DNA from: Clostridia bacterium
Lineage (GTDB): Bacteria; Bacillota; Clostridia; Oscillospirales; CAG-272
DNA length: 42,639 nucleotides
Direction of reading: 5' to 3'
Assembly: GCA_024404505.1 (NCBI GenBank)
Contig: JAKSPU010000008.1
Span: forward strand, 1-42,639
Under the pieces are notes generated by a model that had not been told where the DNA came from, made no database searches, and saw nothing but the letters and a program-made list of their open reading frames with translations. The position numbers and the translations under genes were made by a program. Below are positions 1-8,649 of the stretch, one piece after another (within the stretch, counting starts at the first letter, position 1; each line of letters begins with the position of its first letter).

Positions 1-65
1 TCGCCGTGGACGGTGTGGAGGACGCCGCGGCGCGCGCGGCCGTCCTGTGCGAGAATTTCAAACAT
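1..65 (-). CDS. tgt: tRNA-guanine transglycosylase, N-terminal fragment (runs off the window)
   Basis: Reading leftwards from an ATG at 63-65 gives a start of the form EILAQDGRARRGVLHT, which matches the conserved N-terminus of bacterial tRNA-guanine (queuine) transglycosylase; the family normally goes on into a TP-x-FMPVGT segment outside this window. The enzyme exchanges guanine-34 for a queuosine precursor in tRNAs with GUN anticodons. An AAAAGGAG ribosome binding site lies at 71-78. It is the last visible gene of the minus-strand train that starts at miaB, so two tRNA-modification genes bracket mutS and mutL. Only 21 codons are visible. The call rests on the N-terminal signature alone, but that signature is distinctive. 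Confidence 0.82.
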   Translation of the reverse strand, partial: MFEILAQDGRARRGVLHTVHG

Positions 66-133
66 AAATACTCCTTTTCGGCGGGCATCAGAACAGGATG
101 CTGCCTTGATGTGTATATATTAAGTTATTTGTA

Positions 134-1000
134 TTACAGTATATTTTTTATACTCTGTAAATAATCGAATAGTTTGTCAGCTTTTTCCGAATCATACTGC
201 GCATTTTTTGCAAGCTTAATAAACTGTGATTTGATTTTATCCTCGTTGCAATCTTCTTTGAATAAAAGAAAGAACTGTACCCACCACCGTGCCTCTATAC
301 CGCCAAGAGGTGTCCGCATAGTATCTGATACCCATGTATCCATCAATCCTTTAATTCGAGCAATACGACCAAAATTATTGCCCGCATCATCATGAACCAC
401 ATCTGAATACTTGCTTCCTGCTTTTGGATACGGTTGAATATCGGGATGCTCAACTTTCATTGCACTTTTGCTTCTCGATTCCCAATATTCCGTCCGCAAA
501 TCAGCAGCATATTTAGCCTGTTCAATAAATGGTGCCTCCAGAACTGGTTTCCCAGAAATGACATTAGAAAAATGCCACGGGAAAACTGCAATCAAATCCC
601 ACACGGTCATAGCTCCTGCCGAAGCTTGAAAACGAAATGATGGTTCTTGTTCTTTCGCAAGAAGATACCATCCCTTTAATTCAATACCAATTAGGGGTTT
701 ATCGTCCTCATTATTTTCAAGACGTACATCGGGAAAACTTTCCGGATATCTTCTGAATGAATAGTTATTCCATTTCCCATCAGGATCCCAAATAGATCGA
801 ACTTCATTCAAAGTGATAATAGTCTGTTCTTCGATAGCTCCACCCAACAAAGAATTTGCTGAAAATAGGTCTGTTATCGTTACACCTTCAATATTGATAG
901 TTGATTTGAAATACAGCGGAACTGCACGTAAGGCACGAATAACCCCTTCACGCAAGACTGTACGTTCATCATCGAGGGGCAGTTCATAACGATTTGCCAT
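134..1000 (-). CDS. putative type II restriction endonuclease (PD-(D/E)XK fold)
   Basis: A 288-residue protein with no family name I can assign. A PD-(D/E)XK nuclease core is visible: P90-D91, then E107-L-K109 in the context GIELKGWYLL, the spacing expected for restriction endonucleases. The gene starts immediately after the methyltransferase stop (TAAATG junction at 998-1003) with a strong AAGGAGG site upstream, so the two are co-translated partners of a probable type II restriction-modification system. The reading frame is intact and no catalytic residue is obviously lost. The DNA is much AT-richer than mutL or tgt on either side and uses A/T-ending codons, pointing to recent transfer. Recognition sequence unknown. 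A role as the methyltransferase's partner is inferred from motif and adjacency. Confidence 0.72.
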   Translation of the reverse strand: MANRYELPLDDERTVLREGVIRALRAVPLYFKSTINIEGVTITDLFSANSLLGGAIEEQTIITLNEVRSIWDPDGKWNNYSFRRYPESFPDVRLENNEDDKPLIGIELKGWYLLAKEQEPSFRFQASAGAMTVWDLIAVFPWHFSNVISGKPVLEAPFIEQAKYAADLRTEYWESRSKSAMKVEHPDIQPYPKAGSKYSDVVHDDAGNNFGRIARIKGLMDTWVSDTMRTPLGGIEARWWVQFFLLFKEDCNEDKIKSQFIKLAKNAQYDSEKADKLFDYLQSIKNIL

Positions 1001-2053
1001 TTATGAATCCTCCTTAAATATTCCATGACTACAGTATTCTTGTTTTGCTTCTTCTAATCGTTTCATAGCTAATTCAGCAAAGCCAATATCAATTTCTGCA
1101 ACATACGCTTGGCGATCAAGTAATATAGCGGCAACAGATGCAGAGGCTAACCCGCCAAATGGTTCCCAAATGACATCACCTATATTGGTAGTAGCAGAAA
1201 CCTGTGTCAACATTAAATCCAATGGCTTTTGATTCAAATGTGCCGCAGATAATTTAGTCGGTTTATATGTACGAGGCGCGCTTCGTTCCATCGTACCTTT
1301 TAACCTTTCAGAATCAGCCAGTGGTGGTCTACTCCATACATTTGTAATTCCATTTTTATGGTGCCAAACGGCACGCATTTTATCCCATTGTTCAGCTGTA
1401 ATCTGATTCTTACCATCCAACGAAAAATATAGCCAATCCGTGGATGTTCCATAGTTATTACAATATTCGGCCATTTTTTGAACTGCTTCACCGGGAGGCC
1501 AATACCATAACCAATCCGCTGTCAAATATTTTCTTGTAGCAGCATTTTTTACACCGCATGCTTCATTGGCTTTTGACATTGGAAGTCCGCTTCTTTTCCA
1601 TTCTGAACGCAGCCATTCTTTCGCATCCAATATTTGTCCATCCCGTGTTCCTATAAAAGTTTTTCTGCGATACAGCGCAGCAACTTCTGTAACAACTGGG
1701 AATTGACGAATTGTATTTCCATTTACATTTCCTGCTATATGTGCTAATCCTTTATCCCATACGGCTAATTGAACATATTCCCATCCATTAGCCAGCAATA
1801 AAGGGTGTACTGTAGCCCATCCGACTTCTGTATTCCAAAACCACAAACTGGTAGAGGGCTTTGCTGCCTTTGTCCAAGCAAGAACATGAGGCAAATACCA
1901 TTCGGTCAACCCATTTACATCTACTGTATCGCCGCGGAAACCACGAACGCCATAAGCGCCATCGGAAACAATTAAGTCGGGAGAAGGCCATTCTTCATAC
2001 ACATCACAAACATTGCCTTGATATAAGAAATATCTATTCTCAATATCATTCAT
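1001..2053 (-). CDS. site-specific DNA methyltransferase (amino-methyltransferase, beta-type motif order)
   Basis: A 350-residue DNA methyltransferase. The catalytic-motif region (motif IV) comes first as SDGAYG at residues 30-35, a variant of the usual (D/N/S)PP(Y/F/W). The HLNQKP segment that typically precedes motif I is at 272-277, and the SAM-binding motif I is WEPFGG at 296-301, followed by an acidic residue in YVAEID. Motif IV before motif I is the beta-class order of N6-adenine/N4-cytosine enzymes. It should protect host DNA from the endonuclease encoded directly after it. Start chosen at the ATG with AGGAG about 10 nt upstream. It follows the mutL stop by only 24 bp and is AT-rich like its partner, as if inserted into the mutS-mutL-tgt train. 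Target base and site cannot be told. Confidence 0.83.
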   Translation of the reverse strand: MNDIENRYFLYQGNVCDVYEEWPSPDLIVSDGAYGVRGFRGDTVDVNGLTEWYLPHVLAWTKAAKPSTSLWFWNTEVGWATVHPLLLANGWEYVQLAVWDKGLAHIAGNVNGNTIRQFPVVTEVAALYRRKTFIGTRDGQILDAKEWLRSEWKRSGLPMSKANEACGVKNAATRKYLTADWLWYWPPGEAVQKMAEYCNNYGTSTDWLYFSLDGKNQITAEQWDKMRAVWHHKNGITNVWSRPPLADSERLKGTMERSAPRTYKPTKLSAAHLNQKPLDLMLTQVSATTNIGDVIWEPFGGLASASVAAILLDRQAYVAEIDIGFAELAMKRLEEAKQEYCSHGIFKEDS

Positions 2054-2077
2054 AATTCAAATCTCCTTTCTGCTCAG

Positions 2078-4198
2078 TCAGCACCGCTCGAACTGATGGT
2101 CGAGGGTGCGCTTTTTCATTTCCATGGCCACAGGGCGCCCGTGGGGGCAGAAGGTGATGTCCGGCAGTTTCATCAGCTGCTGCACCACCCAAGCGACCTG
2201 CTCCGGCGGATAGTCCCGCCCGGCCTTGATCGCGGCCTTGCAGGATGCCTGAAACAGCGCTTTTTCAAACAGGATGTCCCGTGTGATGCGGGCGTCACCT
2301 GTCCCGTGGGCCAACTGCTCGGCAAAAGCGGCGAACATATCCGGGATCGCGGACGTCTCGATGCCGGACGGCAGGGCATCGACGCGGACGGTATTCCGCA
2401 GGCAGGTGAACGAGAAGCCGATGGCCTCCAGCTCCTTCCGGTAGGTGTCGATCAGACCCACCTCATCGGACATCAGCATGACATCGACGGGCAGCATCAT
2501 GAACTGTGAGTCCACGGACTTTTTCCGGAGATTCTCACGCAGGTTTTCAAAAATGATGCGCTCGTGGGCGGCGTGCTTGTCGATCAGCAGCATACGCTCG
2601 CCCTGCTCGACGATGACGTACGAGTGGAACACTTCGCCGACGATGCGGTACGGCGGGGTATCGGGGGCGTCGGCAGCGGGAGCCGGCTTGTCATCCGGCA
2701 GCGGGGGCACTTCGTCCGGAAGCGGGGGAACCTCGTCCGGAATGGGCGGCGCCTCATCCGGAAGCGGGGGAATCTCATCCGGAATGGGCGGTACCTCGTC
2801 CGGGAGAGGTGGCTTTTTGCCCGGGAGAGGCGGCATTTCATCCGGCAACGGGGGAACTTCGTCCGGGAGAGGCGGTACCTCGTCCTGCGGCGGGGGCAGG
2901 ACGTAGCCGGTCTCACGGCGGGGCTCGGCGGGCCGGGGCGCGGACTGCGTATGCGGCGCCTGCGCGGAGGACCCGGATGCGGGCTGATGCCCGTGTCCGC
3001 CGTTGAGATACATGGCGACGTACTCCTCGGCGGTGATGCGTTCCGGCCCTGACGTGCCGGCTGAGGGAGCCGGATCGTTCATCGACATCTGCCGTTCGTT
3101 CACCGGCTTCGGACGCTCGGTCTCCACGGGAGACGTCATGTCGGAGTAGCGGGAGCCGGTCGGCCCGAACGCGGGCTTCATGGTCTCGGTGCCGAGGGAC
3201 GGGCGGGAGGTATCTTGCTCCAGCGCTTGCCGGACGGCATAGTAGATCGCTTCAAACACCGGTTTTTCGTTGGAGAACTTGACCTCCAGCTTGGCCGGAT
3301 GGACGTTGACATCCACGCGCCCGGGGTTCAGACCGATGTTCATGATGCAGACGGGGTACTTTTCCGGCGGCAGGTAGGAGGTAAAGGCCTGCTCGATGGC
3401 GGCCTGCGCGGTCCGCGACTTGACGTACCGGTGGTTGATGAAGAAATTCTGCCCGTTGCGGTTGGCCTTGACGTTGTCGGAGCGCCCGATGAATCCGTCG
3501 ATACGGATGCCCTCGAACTCATAGTCCAGGGGAATCAGGCGGGAGGCGAACTCGCGCCCGAACACGGCGTAGACGGCAGACATGAGCTTACCGTCTCCGG
3601 CAGTGTCGAGCTTGATCTGCCCGTCGCTGATGAAGCGGAAGGCGACCTCCGGGTGGGAGAGGGCGACACGTTCGACGTTGGCGCTGACGGCCATGGACTC
3701 GGTGGCGTCGCGCTTGAGAAATTTCCGCCGCGCGGGGACGTTGGCGAACAGATGCTCGACGATGACGGTGGTGCCGTCGCGGCAGCCGAAGTCGGTGACG
3801 CCCGTGATCGTGCCGCCGCGGACCTCGAGCTGATGCCCGGTTTCGTCCTCGCGGCGCTTGGACATGATCCGCATATCCGAAACGGAGGAAATGGCGGCGA
3901 GGGCCTCGCCGCGGAAGCCGAGCGTCATGATGCCGTCGAGATCGTCGGCGGACCTTATCTTGCTGGTCGCGTGGCGGCGGATGGCCATGGGCAGATCCTC
4001 GGCGGACATACCGCAGCCGTCGTCCGTGACGCGCATCAGGCTGACGCCGCCGTTCTGGATCTCGACCGTGACGTGCTTCGCGCCCGCGTCGATGGCGTTT
4101 TCCATCATTTCCTTGATCGCCGACGCGGGCCGGTCCACGACCTCGCCCGCCGCGATCAGGTTGGCGACTTCAAAGGAGAGAACTTGAATATTGCCCAT
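2078..4198 (-). CDS. mutL: DNA mismatch repair protein MutL (endonuclease type)
   Basis: MutL of 706 residues. The GHKL ATPase N-terminus has the NLIAAGEVVDRPASAIKE motif, the DAGAKHV and DDGCGM segments and GFRGEALAAI. The C-terminal dimerisation/endonuclease domain has DKHAAHERIIFE at 540-551 (the DQHA(X)2E(X)4E metal site with Lys for Gln), QASCKAAI around Cys653 and CPHGRP at Cys684. These motifs mark a nicking MutL, as in bacteria lacking MutH. The start is the ATG at 4196-4198 behind GAAAGGAT; the frame stays open further upstream but that extension lacks MutL homology and overlaps the next gene. The linker (residues about 435-504) is a striking run of ten proline-rich heptads (PPLPDEV type). 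It sits downstream of mutS with one unrelated gene between. Confidence 0.97.
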   Translation of the reverse strand: MGNIQVLSFEVANLIAAGEVVDRPASAIKEMMENAIDAGAKHVTVEIQNGGVSLMRVTDDGCGMSAEDLPMAIRRHATSKIRSADDLDGIMTLGFRGEALAAISSVSDMRIMSKRREDETGHQLEVRGGTITGVTDFGCRDGTTVIVEHLFANVPARRKFLKRDATESMAVSANVERVALSHPEVAFRFISDGQIKLDTAGDGKLMSAVYAVFGREFASRLIPLDYEFEGIRIDGFIGRSDNVKANRNGQNFFINHRYVKSRTAQAAIEQAFTSYLPPEKYPVCIMNIGLNPGRVDVNVHPAKLEVKFSNEKPVFEAIYYAVRQALEQDTSRPSLGTETMKPAFGPTGSRYSDMTSPVETERPKPVNERQMSMNDPAPSAGTSGPERITAEEYVAMYLNGGHGHQPASGSSAQAPHTQSAPRPAEPRRETGYVLPPPQDEVPPLPDEVPPLPDEMPPLPGKKPPLPDEVPPIPDEIPPLPDEAPPIPDEVPPLPDEVPPLPDDKPAPAADAPDTPPYRIVGEVFHSYVIVEQGERMLLIDKHAAHERIIFENLRENLRKKSVDSQFMMLPVDVMLMSDEVGLIDTYRKELEAIGFSFTCLRNTVRVDALPSGIETSAIPDMFAAFAEQLAHGTGDARITRDILFEKALFQASCKAAIKAGRDYPPEQVAWVVQQLMKLPDITFCPHGRPVAMEMKKRTLDHQFERC
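2687..2896 (-). repeat. ten tandem 21-bp units encoding PPLPDEV-type heptads in MutL
   Basis: In-frame 21-bp repeats encode ten consecutive heptads (PPPQDEV, PPLPDEV, PPLPDEM, PPLPGKK, PPLPDEV, PPIPDEI and so on) in the flexible linker between the MutL ATPase and endonuclease domains. The units are similar but not identical at DNA level, as expected for slipped-strand expansion followed by divergence. MutL linkers are normally variable and disordered. An ordered, acidic polyproline-rich repeat of this length is unusual. Confidence 0.9.
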
Positions 4199-4215
4199 AG
4201 AGATCCTTTCTTGTG

Positions 4216-5985
4216 TCAAAGTACGTCCGCACTCCGCAGAACAGCGGCAATATCGATCCCGCTTTCCCACGGGCGGCAGAGGGTGCCGGCCTGTGTCGTG
4301 AAGCCGTCGCGGAAGTATTCGCTGTACGCGCCGAACTCGTCGGCCATCGACAGCAGCTTTTCCCGGACGTGCAGCGCCTTTTCCCGGATGTCCGGGTCGG
4401 CTTCGTCCTCCGGCTCGCAGAGCGTCCAGAGGACGAAGCCGAGGTCGTAGCCCGTGCCGCAGCCCGCGGTCTCGCAGGCGTCGAGGACGGCCAGCGCGGC
4501 CTTTACGCGCTCTCTGACGGGGATCAGCGGCGAGTCGATGAACGACGGACACAGGATAGCGGCGGGGACTGCGTACCGCTGTCCGCCGCCCTGCCAGATC
4601 GGAGGCAGGTGCTTGTCGAGGCACTCGCGGCAGACGTAGTCGCCGTTCTCGTTGCGGAAGGCCAGCCCGAAACCGTGACCGCAGGCGCGGACGCCGTGGC
4701 GGTATGCGGGCGCGGGCAGCCCGGGGCAGTTGCAGACCCAGCGGCCGTCCACGAAGAAATGCTTGCGGAAGGTCTTCTCAATCAGCCGTCTGTCCTCGTC
4801 CGCGAAATCGGACGGAACGAAGCCGGGGTACAGCGCACTCAGCGCCTGCACCTCACAAAGCGCCTTGTGGTAGAGCGCCGTTGCCTCCATCGAGCCGTCG
4901 TTCATGCAGGCGCGGGACAGAAGCCCCCCGGCGATATAGGTCTCGTCGCCGTTGAAGGGGAGCATCCCGTCCGTGAGGGAGAGATGCTGACAGTTCAGCG
5001 CCCATTCGATGCCGCGCAAGGCATCCTCCCGATCGGGTGCGGACGGATTCCGGCGGAGATAGTCGCAGAGAATCAGCGCAAAGTAGGCGGTGATCTCCAC
5101 GTTGTCGTTCTCGTGGACGTGGAAGGCATACTCGTCCGGCCCCTGCGCGTTATGGATCAGCCCGTATCGTGCGTAGATGCCGATATAGTATTGCGCGAGA
5201 CGGTCGGCGGCCTGACGTGCGCCCATTTCACGCAGTCCCCGGTAGACGCCGTAGTTATCGCGCAGGTAGCAGAGGTGATAGTTATACCCGGCTAAAACGC
5301 CGCCGGTCTCGCTTTGCTGACTTGTGATCGTATCATAGACGTCGAGGATCTGTTTCATATAGGCTTGGCGGGCGGGCGTCAGACCGGACAGAACGTCCTC
5401 GGTGTCAAACACGCAGTCCTCGAAGGGCGGGAAATACGCGTCCCCGAAGCGGCCCGCTTCCTCCAGCACCTCAAACAGATGATCCGGCGTTACGTCGAAG
5501 GCGAACAGGATGCTGCCCTCGCCCTCCAGCGTCCATTTGTCTCCGTCCGGCGTGAGCGTCAGGTCCCCGACCAGGCGCAGACCGAAATACCGCTTTTGTG
5601 CGCTGACGTAGCCGTGCGGCGCGCCGTTTTCAAACTCATAGGCGTAAACGACCTGTCCCGCGTGGCACTCGGACATATAGCTGTCCGGCGCGATGGACGC
5701 GGGTACGGGAAAGAGCGGCTGATCGGTCGAAAGGGTCATCGTCGTGCGGCCGATGATGCGGCGCGCCAGCGTGCACGCCGCGAAATAACCTGTCCCGTCG
5801 ATGACAGTCACGCCGTCCCTTGTGGAGCGGAACGCGCCGGGGAACAAACGCTCGGTCTTCCAGCCGTCTCCCGCGTCGATCCGGAACGCGTTGGGGGAGG
5901 AGTACGTCGGCCCGAAGGCCTGTATGATCGACGCGCCGTCGCACACGGCGCTGACAAGTCCGTTGCCGATGATATGGATAGACAT
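4216..5985 (-). CDS. glycoside hydrolase-like protein (six-hairpin type), function unknown
   Basis: A 589-residue cytoplasmic protein without signal peptide. The second half resembles (alpha/alpha)6-hairpin glycosidases of the GH15 type: YLRDNYGVYRGLREMGA, NAQGPDEYAFHVHENDNVE, and DGMLPFNGDETYI followed by helices with acidic residues. The first half is beta-rich with no motif I recognise. A cysteine-rich insert (C418, C420, C435, C452, C455) could bind a metal. It lies 10 bp after mutS and 17 bp before mutL, so it is probably co-transcribed with them even though a sugar hydrolase has no clear mismatch-repair role. Start ATG 5983-5985 is preceded by AAGGAGG. The enzyme class is a weak inference from overall pattern; substrate not predictable. 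Confidence 0.5.
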   Translation of the reverse strand: MSIHIIGNGLVSAVCDGASIIQAFGPTYSSPNAFRIDAGDGWKTERLFPGAFRSTRDGVTVIDGTGYFAACTLARRIIGRTTMTLSTDQPLFPVPASIAPDSYMSECHAGQVVYAYEFENGAPHGYVSAQKRYFGLRLVGDLTLTPDGDKWTLEGEGSILFAFDVTPDHLFEVLEEAGRFGDAYFPPFEDCVFDTEDVLSGLTPARQAYMKQILDVYDTITSQQSETGGVLAGYNYHLCYLRDNYGVYRGLREMGARQAADRLAQYYIGIYARYGLIHNAQGPDEYAFHVHENDNVEITAYFALILCDYLRRNPSAPDREDALRGIEWALNCQHLSLTDGMLPFNGDETYIAGGLLSRACMNDGSMEATALYHKALCEVQALSALYPGFVPSDFADEDRRLIEKTFRKHFFVDGRWVCNCPGLPAPAYRHGVRACGHGFGLAFRNENGDYVCRECLDKHLPPIWQGGGQRYAVPAAILCPSFIDSPLIPVRERVKAALAVLDACETAGCGTGYDLGFVLWTLCEPEDEADPDIREKALHVREKLLSMADEFGAYSEYFRDGFTTQAGTLCRPWESGIDIAAVLRSADVL

Positions 5986-5995
5986 ATCTGCCTCC

Positions 5996-8599
5996 TTATC
6001 TGACCTGCTTTTTCCACTCGAACAGCAGGTTCATACACTCATAGGGGGAGAGCGTATTGAGGTCGACCTCGCGCAGTTCGTCGATGAGACGGGCGTTGAG
6101 GGAATCGTCGATGGAGATAGAGCCGTCGTCCGCGGCTTCCTTCTTCGTGCCGACGGAATTGTCGTCCACCGCGTCACGAACGGCCTTCGACGAGGTCTCG
6201 ACGGCGGCGAGGATCTCCTTGGCCCGCTTGACGACCTCGTTAGGCAGTCCCGCGAGCTTTGCGACCTCGATGCCGAAACTGTCGTCGGTCGAGCCCTTGA
6301 CGATCTTGCGGAGGAAGGTGATGTCGTCCCCGCGCTTCTTGGCGGCGATGTGGTAATTGACGATGCCGTCGTAGCTGCCCTCCATCGAGGTCAGCTCGTG
6401 GTAGTGCGTGGCGAACAGCGTTTTGGCTCCCAGCTTGCGGCTGGCGGTGTACTCGATGATGGCGCGCGCGATGCTCATGCCGTCGAAGGTGGACGTACCG
6501 CGTCCGACCTCATCGTAGATGATCAGGCTGCGCCGTGTTGCGTTGCGGAGTATGTAGGAGACCTCGTTCATCTCCAGCATGAAGGTCGACTGTCCGGACG
6601 CGAGGTCGTCGGACGCGCCGACGCGGGTAAAGATCTTGTCCACGATGCCGATGTGGGCGGATGCCGCCGGCACGAAGGAGCCGATCTGCGCCATCAGCAC
6701 GATGAGCGCGACCTGCCGCATATAGGTGGACTTACCGGCCATGTTGGGACCGGTGATCAGCATGAGGCGGTTGTCCCGGGTGTCGATACTGATGTCGTTC
6801 GGGACGAAGTAGCTGTCCTTGACGAATCGCTCGACCACGGGGTGACGGCCGTCCTTGATGACGATGGTGTCGTCGCCGCTGATCTCGGGGCGGGTATACT
6901 GGTTGCGGGACGCGACGGACGCGAGGGATCCGAAGACGTCGGTCTCGGCCAGCAGCGCGGCGGTCTTCTGGACGCGCTCGCTGCGGTCCGCCACATACGC
7001 GCGAACCTTGTTGAATAACTCATACTCCAGAGCGCACAGCTTGTCCTGCGCGCCGAGGATGGTGGATTCCATATCCTTCAGCTCCTGCGTGATGTAGCGC
7101 TCGGCGCCCACCAGCGTCTGCTTGCGGATATAGTTCTCGGGGACCATGTTGACGAAGGACTTGGATACCTCGATGTAGTAGCCGAAGACCTTGTTGTAGC
7201 CGACCTTGAGCGTCTTGATGCCGGTCTTTTCCTTCTCCTCGGCGGCCACGCGGTCGACCCAGCTCTGTCCGTTCTGCATGATGTCGCGCAGGCGGTCGAC
7301 CTCGGCGTCGTAGCCGGGAGCGATCATGCCGCCGTCGCGGACGCTGAACGGCGGTTCCTCGACGATAGCCCGGCTGATCTCGGCGCAGATATCGTCGAGC
7401 GTGTCCAGCTCGTCGTAGATCCGCTTCAGCTCACCGGATTGACAATCGGCCAGCAGTGCCCGGATCTCGGGCAGCAGGGCGGCTGTCGAGCCGACGGCCC
7501 GCAGGTCCTTGGCGTTGGCGGTGCCGAACACGATCTTGGTAACGAGGCGTTCCATATCCAGCACGTGAGAGAGCAGTTCACCCAGCTCCTCGCGCTTCAT
7601 GTAATCGCCGACCAGCTCCTCGACCGCACCCTGACGGCGGACGATCCTTGAGGCGTCGAGCAGCGGATGCTCGACCCATTGACGCAAAAGACGCGCGCCG
7701 GGGGACGTCTTGGTGCGGTCAAGGACCCAGAGCAGGCTGCCCTTCTTTTCCTTGGTCCGCATGGTCTCGGTCAGCTCGAGGTTGCGGCGGGTATTGAGGT
7801 CGAGGCCGAGGTACTGCCCCTCACTGTAAACGGTCATCTCCTTGATGTAGGAGAGATCGGATTTCTGCGTCTCGACGAGGTAGTCGAGCAGAGCACCGAC
7901 CGCGCAGAGCAGCGGGCGGTTCTGCATGACGGACTCGCTGACGGAGTCTCCGAACTGCTTCTGCACCCTTGCGGTACAGTCGGACACGTCGAAACGGGTG
8001 GCTTGGTTGTCGGAGATCAACGCACCCCTGCCGCGCAGGTAGTCGGCGATGAGAGAGCAGCGCTTGGCGCTGATGTTGATGAGGACCTCACGCGGGTTGT
8101 AGGTGCCGAGCTCGGCGAGCAGATGCTCGTCCATCTGGATGCCGTCGATGACGGTGGCGTATACCTGCGCGGTGGACACGTCGGCAAAGCAGACGCCGTA
8201 CTCCATTTCGTTGAGGTACAGCGAGCAGATATAGTTGTTCTTCTGCTCGGCGAGCAGCGTGTTCTCGATGACGGTGCCGGGCGTGACCACGCGGATGACC
8301 TCCCGCTTGACGAGTCCCTTGGCCAGCGCCGGGTCCTCCATCTGCTCGCAGATGGCGACCTTGTACCCCTTCTCGATCAGCTTACCGATATAGACGTCAG
8401 CCGCGTGGAACGGCACGCCGCACATGGGCGCGCGCTCGGCCTCGCCGCAGTCGCGCCCGGTGAGGGTCAGCTCCAGCTCCCGCGACGCGGTGATGGCGTC
8501 GTCAAAGAACATCTCGTAGAAGTCGCCGAGACGGTAGAACAAAAGGTAGTCCTTATACTGATTCTTGACCTCGAAATATTGGTCCATCATGGGTGTCAT
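5996..8599 (-). CDS. mutS: DNA mismatch recognition protein MutS
   Basis: MutS of 867 residues, the usual length. The mismatch-reading Phe-X-Glu is visible as GDFYEMF (F27, E29), followed by MCGVPFHAADVYIGKLIEKGYKVAICEQ. The ATPase domain has Walker A GPNMAGKST from residue 617, then STFMLEMNEV, IIYDEVGRGTSTFDG (Walker B/signature) and FATHYHEL. MutS finds mismatches and small loops and recruits MutL. The start ATG at 8597-8599 has an AAAGGGGGTG site upstream. The C-terminus ends in a short acidic helical tail (LRE..LNTLSPYECMNLLFEWKKQVR), a usual MutS dimer/tetramer tail. It is third in the train from the miaB promoter and ends 10 bp before the glycosidase-like gene. Confidence 0.97.
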   Translation of the reverse strand: MTPMMDQYFEVKNQYKDYLLFYRLGDFYEMFFDDAITASRELELTLTGRDCGEAERAPMCGVPFHAADVYIGKLIEKGYKVAICEQMEDPALAKGLVKREVIRVVTPGTVIENTLLAEQKNNYICSLYLNEMEYGVCFADVSTAQVYATVIDGIQMDEHLLAELGTYNPREVLINISAKRCSLIADYLRGRGALISDNQATRFDVSDCTARVQKQFGDSVSESVMQNRPLLCAVGALLDYLVETQKSDLSYIKEMTVYSEGQYLGLDLNTRRNLELTETMRTKEKKGSLLWVLDRTKTSPGARLLRQWVEHPLLDASRIVRRQGAVEELVGDYMKREELGELLSHVLDMERLVTKIVFGTANAKDLRAVGSTAALLPEIRALLADCQSGELKRIYDELDTLDDICAEISRAIVEEPPFSVRDGGMIAPGYDAEVDRLRDIMQNGQSWVDRVAAEEKEKTGIKTLKVGYNKVFGYYIEVSKSFVNMVPENYIRKQTLVGAERYITQELKDMESTILGAQDKLCALEYELFNKVRAYVADRSERVQKTAALLAETDVFGSLASVASRNQYTRPEISGDDTIVIKDGRHPVVERFVKDSYFVPNDISIDTRDNRLMLITGPNMAGKSTYMRQVALIVLMAQIGSFVPAASAHIGIVDKIFTRVGASDDLASGQSTFMLEMNEVSYILRNATRRSLIIYDEVGRGTSTFDGMSIARAIIEYTASRKLGAKTLFATHYHELTSMEGSYDGIVNYHIAAKKRGDDITFLRKIVKGSTDDSFGIEVAKLAGLPNEVVKRAKEILAAVETSSKAVRDAVDDNSVGTKKEAADDGSISIDDSLNARLIDELREVDLNTLSPYECMNLLFEWKKQVR

Positions 8600-8649
8600 G
8601 AGCAGGCACCCCCTTTCTTATGGGTGAAAATGAGGATTGTCCGAGCGGC

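Noticed and set aside
2687..2896. Regular 21-bp repeats considered as a CRISPR array
   Set aside because: The units are contiguous without spacers and lie in frame inside mutL as protein heptads. No cas gene is present.
3215..4450. Long plus-strand open frame opposite mutL
   Set aside because: A GC-rich antisense shadow of mutL. Its translation is repetitive Gly/Val/Asp/Arg-rich and matches no family, while the minus strand encodes complete MutL motifs.
4199..4624. N-terminal extension of mutL
   Set aside because: The 142-residue extension overlaps the glycosidase-like gene, is Arg/Pro-rich and unlike MutL. The ATG at 4198 has a ribosome binding site and starts the conserved domain.
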